Source of the DNA: UBA3537 sp038106885
GTDB taxonomy: Bacteria; Bacteroidota; Bacteroidia; Flavobacteriales; Flavobacteriaceae
Length of the DNA stretch: 32,412 nucleotides
Assembly: GCA_038106885.1 (NCBI GenBank)
Contig: JAYNFX010000014.1
Span: 1 to 32,412 of the forward strand
Direction: 5' to 3'
In this document: piece after piece, positions 16,261 to 23,837 of the stretch
Position numbering within the stretch: position 1 is the stretch's first letter
How the letters are laid out: each line of letters starts with the position of its first letter
Notes under the pieces: model-generated
Told to the model about the DNA's origin: nothing
Databases searched by the model: none
What the model saw: the letters and a program-made list of their open reading frames with translations, nothing else
Position numbers and translations under genes: made by a program

Positions 16261-17309
16261 CGCAAAAAAAAACAAAAAACAACAACTTTTATTCATGGTT
16301 AGCGTCTCTAGTTTTGACTATTATTTTCACACTCATCATGAGTGTTTTTTTTTACCAAAATGATATTTTTAATTTAAAGATTATTTTAATATTCTCATTG
16401 CTGATTTTTATTACAAGTCTTGTGATAATTAATTTTTATGTTGAAAAAAATATTTACAAAAGGGTTGAGAAAATTTATAAAAATATAATGGTTCTTGAAT
16501 CTAAACCAACTCCAGTTCAGAATGTGTCCATTTCAAACGATATGGATTTTTTAGAAAACGAGATTAATAGATACGCTAAATTAAAAAAACTTGAAGTGCA
16601 GTCTTTTAAAGAAAGAGAAGAGTTTAGAAAAGAGTTTGTTGGAAATGTAGCACACGAACTTAAAACACCATTATTCACAGTTCAAGGATATATATCTACC
16701 CTTTTGGATGGGGCAATGGATAATCCAGAAATTCTAAAAAAATATCTAAAAAGAGCTGACAAGGGAGTTGAAAGGTTAATATATATTGTACAAGATCTAG
16801 ATTTGATTACAAAAATAGAATTTGGAGAAAATAAGTTATCAAAATCAAACTTTGATATAATAGTTTTAATTAAAAATATCTTTGAGGATCTTGAAATGAA
16901 AGCAAAAAAGAAAAACATTTCATTATTAATAGATGATTCAGTTAAAAATTCAATTATGGTTTATGCTGATATGGAACGTATTCAACAAGTCGTTACAAAT
17001 TTGATTGTTAACTCAATCAAATATGGAGATACAAATGGGACAACTGAAGTTAGTGTTGAGCCCTTTGATGCGAAAAAGTTTGTTGTTAGAATAACTGACA
17101 ATGGAGAAGGAATAGATGAAGAACACATTCCAAGATTGTTTGAGCGTTTTTACCGAGTTGACAAAAGTGGTTCAAGAACTGAGGGGGGCTCCGGTTTAGG
17201 TCTTTCAATAGTTAAACATATAATTGATGCACACGAAGAAAGTATTTTTGTAGAAAGTAAATATGGAATAGGTAGTGAGTTTTCATTTACTTTACCAGAA
17301 GCGATTTAA
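16257..17309 (+). CDS. PhoR-like sensor histidine kinase
   Basis: The 350-aa kinase has two membrane helices (about 13-33 and 40-62) with only a very short loop between them, so little periplasmic sensing surface. A linker helix follows, then the dimerisation/phosphotransfer domain with His133 in 'VAHELKTPLF', and an ATPase domain with N box 'NLIVNSIKYG', G1 'DNGEGI', F box 'LFERFYRVD' and G2 'GSGLGLSIVK'. All catalytic motifs are intact. No PAS or HAMP domain is obvious. It phosphorylates the response regulator encoded just upstream (4-base overlap). The short extracytoplasmic part suggests it senses a membrane or partner-protein signal. Confidence 0.93.
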   Translation: MTQKKTKNNNFYSWLASLVLTIIFTLIMSVFFYQNDIFNLKIILIFSLLIFITSLVIINFYVEKNIYKRVEKIYKNIMVLESKPTPVQNVSISNDMDFLENEINRYAKLKKLEVQSFKEREEFRKEFVGNVAHELKTPLFTVQGYISTLLDGAMDNPEILKKYLKRADKGVERLIYIVQDLDLITKIEFGENKLSKSNFDIIVLIKNIFEDLEMKAKKKNISLLIDDSVKNSIMVYADMERIQQVVTNLIVNSIKYGDTNGTTEVSVEPFDAKKFVVRITDNGEGIDEEHIPRLFERFYRVDKSGSRTEGGSGLGLSIVKHIIDAHEESIFVESKYGIGSEFSFTLPEAI

Positions 17310-17331
17310 TAATATTCAAATAAATCTTAAA

Positions 17332-18018
17332 TTGGGTAGTAAAAATAAACTAAAACGATTTAAAGAAAATGAAACGTTTTCAAATGTTTTTCAGCCTACT
17401 AGAGAAGTTTTAGTAGATGATCTTTTTCCTTTGAAAGGAAAATGGAGTTCAGATTTTTTTAAAAATAAAAACCCCATAATTGTCGAACTCGGATGTGGAA
17501 AAGGAGAATATTCTGTTGAACTTGCCAAACGTAATCCTGAAAGAAATTATATTGGAATTGACACAAAAGGAGCCAGATTTTGGCGGGGTGCAAAAACTGC
17601 AAATGAAAACGATTTGTCGAATGTAGCCTTTGTTAGAGCTCAAATCGAACTTCTATGTAATATTTTTAGTGATAATGAGATTGATGAAATTTGGATTACT
17701 TTTCCAGATCCACAAATTCATTTTAAGAGAACTAAGCACAGATTGACTAACTTAACTTTTTTAAAACAATACAAGCGTGTCTTAAAAAATGATGGTTTTG
17801 TACACTTAAAAACAGATAGCGAATTTATGCATGGATACACACTAGGTATATTAAATGGACTTAGTGAAAATATTGAATATTCAAATCATGATATTTATAA
17901 TCGTGAGGGAAGTCCTGACGAAGTGACTTCGATTAAGACATTTTATGAAGATATTTATTTAAGGGAAGATAAAGCTATTACATACGTTAAATTTAAATTA
18001 AATTCAGGTTGGATATAA
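17332..18018 (+). CDS. trmB: tRNA (guanine46-N7)-methyltransferase
   Basis: The 228-aa enzyme methylates G46 in the tRNA variable loop with S-adenosylmethionine. I start it at the TTG at 17332, because family members begin GSKNKLKRFKENETF at this point; an in-frame GTG at 17275 lies inside the kinase gene. Motifs are 'VELGCGKGEY' (51-60, SAM loop), 'YIGIDTKGARFWRGA', 'IDEIWITFPDPQIHFKRTKHR' split over the catalytic Asp and tRNA-binding basic region, and 'FVHLKTDSE'. It is 22 bp after the kinase and overlaps the LysE gene by 10 bases, so it belongs to the same transcription run. Confidence 0.93.
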   Translation: MGSKNKLKRFKENETFSNVFQPTREVLVDDLFPLKGKWSSDFFKNKNPIIVELGCGKGEYSVELAKRNPERNYIGIDTKGARFWRGAKTANENDLSNVAFVRAQIELLCNIFSDNEIDEIWITFPDPQIHFKRTKHRLTNLTFLKQYKRVLKNDGFVHLKTDSEFMHGYTLGILNGLSENIEYSNHDIYNREGSPDEVTSIKTFYEDIYLREDKAITYVKFKLNSGWI

Positions 18019-18638
18019 CATTTATATTTTTTGTGGGTCTTGTTATTTCATTTTTTGGAGTTATTCCCCCTGGGATGTTAAACATGTCAGCTGCTAAAAT
18101 TAGCTTAAAAGAAGGTCATAACCGAAGTTTTATGTTTTCTATCGGAGTCTGTATTATTGTTGCTTTACAAACATATATTGCCGCAACATTCGCAAAATAT
18201 TTGAGTGAGAATACAGATGTTACTAACATATTAAAACGTGTTGCTTTAGTGATTTTCATTTTAATATCAATATACTTTTTTGTTACAGCTAAATCTAATC
18301 CGAAACCCATCGATTTAAATTCTGATATTAGAAGTAAGCAAAGTCGTTTTTTTCAGGGATTGTTTTTGTCATTACTAAATATTTTTCCAATTCCATTTCA
18401 GGTTTATGTTTTGACTACTCTTTTGTCAATTGGATGGATTGTAATGGATGGAGTAATTATTGGAGCTTATGTAGCTGGTACATCAATGGGAACTTTTATA
18501 GCACTATATGTTTATATTTTATTTTTTGATAGTTTAAAAAACAACAAATTTATGTCAACGAAAAATATAAATTATTCAATATCAATAATTACAATGATTG
18601 TTGCAATATCCACTCTAATAAACTTGTTAGGGTTTTGA
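18009..18638 (+). CDS. LysE-family transporter
   Basis: This 209-aa membrane protein has about six hydrophobic helices and the family's early motif 'GVIPPGMLNMSAAKISLKEGH' (split around residues 17-37), with a second half beginning 'FFQGLFLSLLNIFPIPFQVY'. LysE/RhtB proteins export amino acids or related small molecules; the substrate is unknown. The TTG start at 18009 puts the first helix (ITFIFFVGLVISFFG) right at the N-terminus, as expected; later starts would cut it. It overlaps trmB by 10 bases and the next gene by 4 (TTGA). The neighbours do not suggest a substrate. Confidence 0.85.
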   Translation: MDITFIFFVGLVISFFGVIPPGMLNMSAAKISLKEGHNRSFMFSIGVCIIVALQTYIAATFAKYLSENTDVTNILKRVALVIFILISIYFFVTAKSNPKPIDLNSDIRSKQSRFFQGLFLSLLNIFPIPFQVYVLTTLLSIGWIVMDGVIIGAYVAGTSMGTFIALYVYILFFDSLKNNKFMSTKNINYSISIITMIVAISTLINLLGF

Positions 18639-18970
18639 AAAAAAATTCAGTGAAATCAAATTTTTTTAACCTATGCTATGATGTTGCTCGTAAAATTCCT
18701 TTTGGTCGTGTCACAACCTACGGAGCAATTGCTAAATATCTTGGGTTAGTCAAAAGTGCTCGTATTGTAGGATATGCAATGACATCTTCACATGGAAAAG
18801 ATGTCCCTGCTCATAGAGTCGTCAACAGGAATGGTTTACTCACTGGTAAACATCACTTTGAAGGTGTTAATTTAATGCAACAACTTCTCGAAAATGAGGG
18901 TATTATTGTTGTTGATAATCAGATTAAAAACTTCCAAAACGTTTTTTGGGATCCAAATAAAGAACTTTAG
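18635..18970 (+). CDS. alkyltransferase-like (ATL) protein, MGMT-fold without the acceptor cysteine
   Basis: The 111-aa protein is the C-terminal DNA-binding domain of the O6-alkylguanine-DNA alkyltransferase family: 'VARKIPFGRVTTYGAIA' (about 17-33) and 'ARIVGYAM' (42-49, with the Arg that flips the base out). The active-site 'PCHRV' reads 'PAHRV' (58-62), so the alkyl-accepting cysteine is Ala59. Such ATL proteins bind O6-alkylguanine and hand it to nucleotide excision repair rather than repairing it themselves. Many ATLs have Trp at this position, so Ala is less typical. TTG at 18635 overlaps the LysE stop; a GTG at 18650 is an alternative start. Confidence 0.87.
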   Translation: MKKNSVKSNFFNLCYDVARKIPFGRVTTYGAIAKYLGLVKSARIVGYAMTSSHGKDVPAHRVVNRNGLLTGKHHFEGVNLMQQLLENEGIIVVDNQIKNFQNVFWDPNKEL

Positions 18971-18990
18971 TTTTTTTATTAAATCAGATG

Positions 18991-18998
18991 TATATTTG
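18991..18998 (+). promoter_or_regulatory. candidate mrp promoter -7 box
   Basis: TATATTTG is a full TAnnTTTG match 27 bases before the TTG start of mrp. A TTTA (18966-18969), 21 bases upstream, could act as an imperfect -33. The 55-bp gap before mrp, the largest since the regulator, fits an internal promoter for the Fe-S gene set. Confidence 0.55.
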
Positions 18999-19025
18999 TA
19001 CAAAGATTTAATTTATTAATAATTT

Positions 19026-20162
19026 TTGAAATTTACTAAGAGAGATATATCCAAAGCTTTAAGTACTATCACTGTTCCTGGAGAAGGTGAAAATATGGTT
19101 GATAGTAAAGCAATTCAAAATATTATCGTTTTTGGTGATGAAGTGATTATTGATGTAACTATATCAAATCCAACACTTCAAGCTAGAAAGAGAACTGAGA
19201 CTACTATAATAAAAACAATTCATGATCAGGTTTATAAAAAAGCTAAAGTCAAAGTTAATGTTAAGGTTCAAAAATCAGCTAATAACTCCAGTAGTATAAT
19301 TAAGGGTAAGCCCATAACCGGAATTCAAAATATCATTGCTGTTGCTTCAGGAAAAGGAGGGGTCGGTAAATCTACTGTGACCTCAAATATTGCTGTGACC
19401 TTATCAAAAATGGGTTTTAAAGTTGGTATTCTAGATGCAGATATTTACGGACCTTCAATACCAATAATGTTTGATGTATCTAATGAAAAACCTCTAGCTG
19501 TTAATGTCAATGGAGCTTCAAAAATGAAACCTGTAGAAAATTATAATGTTAAAATTTTATCAATAGGATTTTTTACAAAACCTAGCCAAGCTGTTGTCTG
19601 GCGTGGGCCTATGGCAGCCAAAGCGCTTAATCAAATGATTTTTGACGCTGCGTGGGGAGAATTGGATTTTTTGATTATCGATTTACCACCAGGAACTGGA
19701 GATATTCATTTAAGTATTATGCAATCTCTACCAATTACCGGAGCTGTTATTGTGAGTACTCCACAGAACGTTGCTCTTGCTGATGCTAAAAAAGGAGTTG
19801 CGATGTTTCAACAGCAAAGTATTAATGTACCAGTTTTGGGGATAGTTGAAAATATGGCTTATTTTACTCCGGAGGAGCTTCCTGAAAATAAATATTATAT
19901 ATTTGGAGAAGAAGGTGCTAAACACCTTGCGTATGATCTTAATTTACCGTTTTTAGGAGAAATACCAATTGTTCAAAGTGTTAGAGAGGCTGGAGATTTT
20001 GGCAGACCAGCTGCTTTACAGGAAAATACTCCTGTTGAGTTAGCTTTTAAAGATTTGTCACAGGAAATAGTAAAACAAGTAGTAAATAGGAATGAAAGTT
20101 TACCTCCCTCTGAGGTTATAAAAATAACAACAATGGCAGGTTGTAGTGCTGTCAAAAAATAA
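19026..20162 (+). CDS. mrp: Mrp/NBP35-type P-loop ATPase (Fe-S cluster carrier family)
   Basis: The 378-aa protein has an N-terminal DUF59/MIP18-like domain (about 5-85) and an Mrp ATPase domain with the deviant Walker A 'SGKGGVGKST' (108-117), 'DADIYGPSIP', 'IIDLPPGTGD' and 'VSTPQNVALADA'. The family loads or transfers Fe-S clusters. Where ApbC-type members have a CxxC that binds the cluster at the dimer interface, this one reads 'NMAYFTPEELPENKYYIFG', with no cysteine. The only cysteine in the whole protein is near the end (Cys373, 'MAGCSA'). I recall the same form in other Bacteroidota. TTG is required as start to keep the conserved N-terminus. The NifU gene follows 6 bp later. Confidence 0.9.
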   Translation: MKFTKRDISKALSTITVPGEGENMVDSKAIQNIIVFGDEVIIDVTISNPTLQARKRTETTIIKTIHDQVYKKAKVKVNVKVQKSANNSSSIIKGKPITGIQNIIAVASGKGGVGKSTVTSNIAVTLSKMGFKVGILDADIYGPSIPIMFDVSNEKPLAVNVNGASKMKPVENYNVKILSIGFFTKPSQAVVWRGPMAAKALNQMIFDAAWGELDFLIIDLPPGTGDIHLSIMQSLPITGAVIVSTPQNVALADAKKGVAMFQQQSINVPVLGIVENMAYFTPEELPENKYYIFGEEGAKHLAYDLNLPFLGEIPIVQSVREAGDFGRPAALQENTPVELAFKDLSQEIVKQVVNRNESLPPSEVIKITTMAGCSAVKK

Positions 20163-20168
20163 AATAAT

Positions 20169-20411
20169 ATGAGTTCAAATGACCTTCGTAAAAATGTAGA
20201 AAAAGCTCTTGACGAGATTAGACCATTTCTTCAAAATGATGGTGGTAATATTAATCTTATTGATATTGAAAATGAAGAAGTTGTAAAAGTTCAACTAATT
20301 GGAGCTTGCTCCTCTTGCTCTGTAAATCAAATGACATTAAAATCTGGGGTTGAGATGACCATAAAAAAATATGCTCCTCAAATTCAGTCTGTTATTAATA
20401 TTGAAGTTTGA
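20169..20411 (+). CDS. NifU C-terminal-domain Fe-S scaffold protein
   Basis: This 80-aa protein is a stand-alone NifU/Nfu domain. 'ALDEIRPFLQNDGGNINLIDIE' (split from about 13) and 'GACSSCSVNQMTLKSGVE' are the family blocks; the CxxC (Cys47, Cys50) binds a [4Fe-4S] cluster across a dimer. It acts as a cluster carrier or scaffold. It lies 6 bp after the Mrp gene and 1 base before the reductase start, in a clear operon of Fe-S functions. Because the adjacent Mrp lacks a CxxC, this protein may provide the cluster site for the pair; that is inference. Confidence 0.93.
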   Translation: MSSNDLRKNVEKALDEIRPFLQNDGGNINLIDIENEEVVKVQLIGACSSCSVNQMTLKSGVEMTIKKYAPQIQSVINIEV

Positions 20412-20412
20412 T

Positions 20413-21468
20413 ATGATAAAAACAGACATCATTATAATTGGTGCAGGTCCAACTGGCTTATTTGCTGTTTTCGAAGCAGGTCTTCTAAAGTTAAAATGTC
20501 ATTTAATTGATGCTTTAGCAGAGCCCGGAGGCCAGTGTAATGAAATATATCCCAAGAAACCAATTTATGATATTCCTGCTTATCCTGAAATTTTAGCTGG
20601 AGAATTGACAGAAAAGTTATTAGAACAATCCAAACAATTTAAACCTGGATTTACTCTTGGTGAAAGAGCTGAATCAATTGAAAAGCAAAAAGATGGTTCG
20701 TTCATAGTTACAACTAATAAAGGCACACAACATAAAGCTCCAGTGGTTGCTATTGCTGGAGGATTAGGAAGCTTTGAACCACGAAAACCAAATATTCAAA
20801 ATTTAAATAATTTTGAAGACAAGGGAGTTGCTTACATAATAAAAGATCCTGAGATTTATCGAAATAAAAGAGTAGTAATAGCTGGAGGTGGAGATTCTGC
20901 TCTAGATTGGACTATTTTTTTAAGCGAGATTGCAAGTGAAGTTACATTGATTCATAGAAGAACTGAGTTTAGGGGTGCATTAGATTCTGTTGATAAGGTT
21001 CAAGATCTAAAAAATAATGGAATTATAAAACTAATTACACCTGCTGAAGTAACGGCTATAAATGGCAATGGATTTTTAAATTCAATTACATATACAATCA
21101 AAGATGGACTTAGTAAATCAATAGAAGCAGATGCATTTATTCCACTGTTTGGACTTTCTCCTAAGCTAGGTCCAATTGCTAATTGGGGTCTTGAAATTGA
21201 AAAGAATGCAATTAAGGTTAATAATGCTCTAGATTATCAAACTAATATACCTGGAATTTTTGCTATTGGAGATGTGAATACTTACCCTGGTAAGTTAAAA
21301 TTAATTTTGTGTGGTTTTCATGAAGCAACTCTAATGTGTCAAGCTGCCTACAAGATTATAAATCCAGGAAAAAGGTTAGTTTTAAAATATACAACAGTAA
21401 GTGGCATTGATGGTTTTGATGGTACTAGAAAACAAGCTCCCAAGAGCGTTGTTAAATCAATCAAATGA
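20413..21468 (+). CDS. ferredoxin--NADP(+) reductase, thioredoxin-reductase-like type
   Basis: The 351-aa flavoprotein has an FAD-binding start 'TDIIIIGAGPTGLFAVFEAGL', 'AEPGGQCNEIYPKKPIYDIPAYP', an NADP-binding domain 'VVIAGGGDSALDWTIFL' with 'HRRTEFRG' for the 2'-phosphate, and 'GIFAIGDVNTYPGKLKLI' closing the FAD site. It lacks the CxxC of thioredoxin reductase, so it fits the YumC/TrxR-like ferredoxin-NADP reductases. I use the ATG at 20413; an earlier in-frame start at 20371 would run through the end of the NifU gene. The ferredoxin gene 3 bp downstream is the obvious redox partner. Confidence 0.9.
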   Translation: MIKTDIIIIGAGPTGLFAVFEAGLLKLKCHLIDALAEPGGQCNEIYPKKPIYDIPAYPEILAGELTEKLLEQSKQFKPGFTLGERAESIEKQKDGSFIVTTNKGTQHKAPVVAIAGGLGSFEPRKPNIQNLNNFEDKGVAYIIKDPEIYRNKRVVIAGGGDSALDWTIFLSEIASEVTLIHRRTEFRGALDSVDKVQDLKNNGIIKLITPAEVTAINGNGFLNSITYTIKDGLSKSIEADAFIPLFGLSPKLGPIANWGLEIEKNAIKVNNALDYQTNIPGIFAIGDVNTYPGKLKLILCGFHEATLMCQAAYKIINPGKRLVLKYTTVSGIDGFDGTRKQAPKSVVKSIK

Positions 21469-21471
21469 TAT

Positions 21472-21813
21472 ATGTCTCATCCATCAGATATTTCAATAAA
21501 AATTACTGATCGAAATGGGAATAAGCATTTAGTAAAGTCCCCAATAGATATGGCTTTAAATCTTATGGAAGTTATTCGTATGCATGAACTTGCTCCTGAA
21601 GGTTCTATTGGAGTATGTGGAGGCATGGCTATGTGCGCTTCTTGTCAGTGTTATATTATTAGTTCTCATAAACTTCCTGAAAAAACAGATGAAGAAGATG
21701 CAATGTTGAGTGAAGCTTTTAATGTTAACACTAATAGTCGACTTGGGTGTCAAATACATATTAATTCCAATAAAATGGATGGTCTTGAGGTAGTGATTGC
21801 TCCTGAGGAATAA
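21472..21813 (+). CDS. [2Fe-2S] ferredoxin, adrenodoxin type
   Basis: The 113-aa ferredoxin has the cluster ligands Cys49, Cys55, Cys58 (C-x5-C-x2-C in 'GVCGGMAMCASC') and Cys93 ('RLGCQI'), the spacing of vertebrate-type/ISC ferredoxins. Cys60 is an extra cysteine where many relatives have His or Val. The acidic stretch 'KTDEEDAML' (71-79) is the usual partner-docking helix. It follows its likely reductase by 3 bp and should carry electrons from NADPH to Fe-S assembly or other oxidoreductases. The gene ends the plus-strand run; the convergent SGNH gene stop is 2 bp away. Confidence 0.93.
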   Translation: MSHPSDISIKITDRNGNKHLVKSPIDMALNLMEVIRMHELAPEGSIGVCGGMAMCASCQCYIISSHKLPEKTDEEDAMLSEAFNVNTNSRLGCQIHINSNKMDGLEVVIAPEE

Positions 21814-21815
21814 AA

Positions 21816-22580
21816 TCATTGAATTTTTTCAATAGCAATAGGCAAGAGACGTTCTACAAACTTTGAGTAAGCTAACGCTGAGGGATGTAAATTATCACTA
21901 GCAACCAATGCAGGATTTTCAATCCCTTCTCGAGTAATATCTGTTATATAAACATATGAGATGTTATTTTCCAAACAATAATTTTCAGCATATTGGTTGT
22001 AATTATCCAATTGATCCGAAATATATCCACTTGGAAAGTTTTGACCAAAAGGAGTATAAGCATAGTCAGGTATTGAGATAACAATTAGCCTTGAAGGATC
22101 ATCTCCAACTAAAGAAATGGCAATATTTACCAATTCGATAAATTCAGATTCATAAACTGAAAATGGCCTTCCTTGATATTGATTGTTCACCCCAATAAGT
22201 AAAGTTACAAGACTATGGTCAAGGGGTGGGTTATAAGATTCTATTGCCGATATTAAATTAGTAGTTGTCCATCCGGTTTGTGCTATTATTTCTAATTCAA
22301 ATGAGTCCTGCTCATCAAAATATAATATCAAACTGTCTTTCAATTGTTCAGGGAATCTACAACTCACACACACACTTTGGCCTATAGTGTAACTATCTCC
22401 CAAAGAAATAATTTTAAAATTTTGTGGTAAATTTTCTTCAACAATGTCTTGAGGTATATTTTCCTCGATAGCGCCATTAGTTATAACTTCAGTCTTATCC
22501 TGACAGCTATAAAAAAGAGTAATTAATGTAAATATCCCAGTTAAAAAATGTGATTTGAAGTATTTTTTATTTAAATGCAT
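21816..22580 (-). CDS. SGNH/GDSL-hydrolase lipoprotein
   Basis: The 254-aa protein starts with a lipoprotein signal ending 'LFYSC' (Cys26) and an acidic linker. The SGNH hydrolase domain then shows block I 'SLGDSYTIG' (Ser63), block III 'LIGVNNQYQG' (Asn) and block V 'DNLHPSALAY' (Asp, His). The catalytic set is complete. It should cleave an ester on a lipid or polysaccharide at the cell surface or in the periplasm; the substrate is unknown. Its start lies inside the end of gcdH (14-base overlap), so it is coupled to that gene, though no functional link is obvious. Confidence 0.9.
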   Translation of the reverse strand: MHLNKKYFKSHFLTGIFTLITLFYSCQDKTEVITNGAIEENIPQDIVEENLPQNFKIISLGDSYTIGQSVCVSCRFPEQLKDSLILYFDEQDSFELEIIAQTGWTTTNLISAIESYNPPLDHSLVTLLIGVNNQYQGRPFSVYESEFIELVNIAISLVGDDPSRLIVISIPDYAYTPFGQNFPSGYISDQLDNYNQYAENYCLENNISYVYITDITREGIENPALVASDNLHPSALAYSKFVERLLPIAIEKIQ

Positions 22581-23745
22581 TTAAACCAGTTATATCGAGT
22601 CCAGTTATTAGTAGGTGTATATCGTGAGTTCCTTCATAGGTTACAACACTTTCTAAATTCATCATGTGCCTCATAATACTATATTCCCCAGTAATCCCCA
22701 TTCCTCCTAAAATTTGTCTAGATTCTCGAGCGATTTTTAGTGCCATCTCAACATTATTTCTTTTTGCCATCGATATTTGAGCTGAACTTGCTTTGTTTTG
22801 ATTTTTTAATTGCCCTAATCTAAAGGCAAGTAATTGAGCTTTGGTTATTTCAGTAATCATTTCTGCAAGTTTTTTTTGTTGCAGTTGAAATCCAGCAATT
22901 GGTTTACCAAATTGTACTCGTTCTTTGGCATATCTAAGTGCAGTATCATAACAATCCATAGCTGCACCAATAGCTCCCCAAGCTATTCCGTAACGTGCTG
23001 AATCTAAACAACCTAAAGGGGCACCTAAACCAGACTTATTTGGCAGCAAATTATCTTTTGGAACTTTGACGTCTTGAAAAATTAGTTCTCCAGTGGCGCT
23101 AGCTCTCAGTGACCATTTGTTGTGTGTTTCTGGAGTTGAAAACCCCTCCATATTACGTTCAACTATTAGACCATGGATACGACCTTCTTCATTTTTTGCC
23201 CATACAACGGCAATATCACAAAAGGGTGCATTGGATATCCAAAGTTTAGCACCATTAAGAAGATAATGGTCTCCCATATCTTTGAAATTAGTTGTCATAC
23301 CCCCAGGATTACTCCCGTGGTCTGGCTCTGTAAGCCCGAAGGCTCCCATGAACTCTCCAGAAGCTAATTTTGGAAGATATTTTTCACGTTGTTCTTGACT
23401 ACCATATTGCCAAATTGGGAACATTACCAAAGATGATTGTACTGATGCTGTACTTCTAACTCCGGAGTCTCCACGCTCAATTTCTTGCATGATAAGTCCA
23501 TAGGAAATTTGATCTAATCCAGCTCCTCCATATTCTTCGGGGATATAGGGGCCAAAAGCACCTATTTCAGCAAGACCATTTATAATTTGCTTTGGAAATT
23601 CACCTTTTTGAGCATATGACTCTATTATTGGTGAAATATCTCTTTTAACCCAATTTCGAGCTGCCTCTCTTACAAGTTTGTGTTCTTCATTAAATAAATC
23701 ATCTAAATTATAGTAATCTGGGGCTTCAAATAAGTCAGGTTTCAT
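22567..23745 (-). CDS. gcdH: glutaryl-CoA dehydrogenase-like acyl-CoA dehydrogenase
   Basis: The 392-aa flavoenzyme follows glutaryl-CoA dehydrogenase closely: 'RSTASVQSSLVMFPI' with the substrate-binding Arg97, 'GAFGLTEPDHGSNPGGM', 'WISNAP', 'LRASATGE', 'GCLDSARYGIAWG', 'RNNVEMALKIAR', and 'TYEGTHDIHLLI' with catalytic Glu371. GcdH oxidises and decarboxylates glutaryl-CoA to crotonyl-CoA in lysine/tryptophan breakdown, passing electrons to ETF. The match of these blocks to the human enzyme makes the assignment firmer than for generic acyl-CoA dehydrogenases. No other lysine-degradation gene is in the window. About 90 bp of very AT-rich DNA separates it from trmN6 upstream. Confidence 0.9.
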   Translation of the reverse strand: MKPDLFEAPDYYNLDDLFNEEHKLVREAARNWVKRDISPIIESYAQKGEFPKQIINGLAEIGAFGPYIPEEYGGAGLDQISYGLIMQEIERGDSGVRSTASVQSSLVMFPIWQYGSQEQREKYLPKLASGEFMGAFGLTEPDHGSNPGGMTTNFKDMGDHYLLNGAKLWISNAPFCDIAVVWAKNEEGRIHGLIVERNMEGFSTPETHNKWSLRASATGELIFQDVKVPKDNLLPNKSGLGAPLGCLDSARYGIAWGAIGAAMDCYDTALRYAKERVQFGKPIAGFQLQQKKLAEMITEITKAQLLAFRLGQLKNQNKASSAQISMAKRNNVEMALKIARESRQILGGMGITGEYSIMRHMMNLESVVTYEGTHDIHLLITGLDITGLNAFK

Positions 23746-23837
23746 AATAAAAAATTTAGGTTATTTTTAAGAAAAGCTGAAATAATAACTCTAATAATAA
23801 ATTAATTAAACAAATTTAATTATAAATTTAATTAGTC

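Noticed and set aside
15568..17309. Naming the two-component pair phoB/phoR
   Set aside because: Architecture fits, but no Pho box or phosphate gene is nearby, so the specific name is not supported.
17275..17331. Longer trmB start at GTG 17275
   Set aside because: The extra 19 residues lie in the kinase coding sequence and are unlike the family N-terminus, which begins at the TTG at 17332.
20413..21468. Reading the flavoprotein as thioredoxin reductase for the trxA product
   Set aside because: It lacks the CxxC redox motif in the NADP domain and is adjacent to a ferredoxin, so ferredoxin-NADP reductase fits better.
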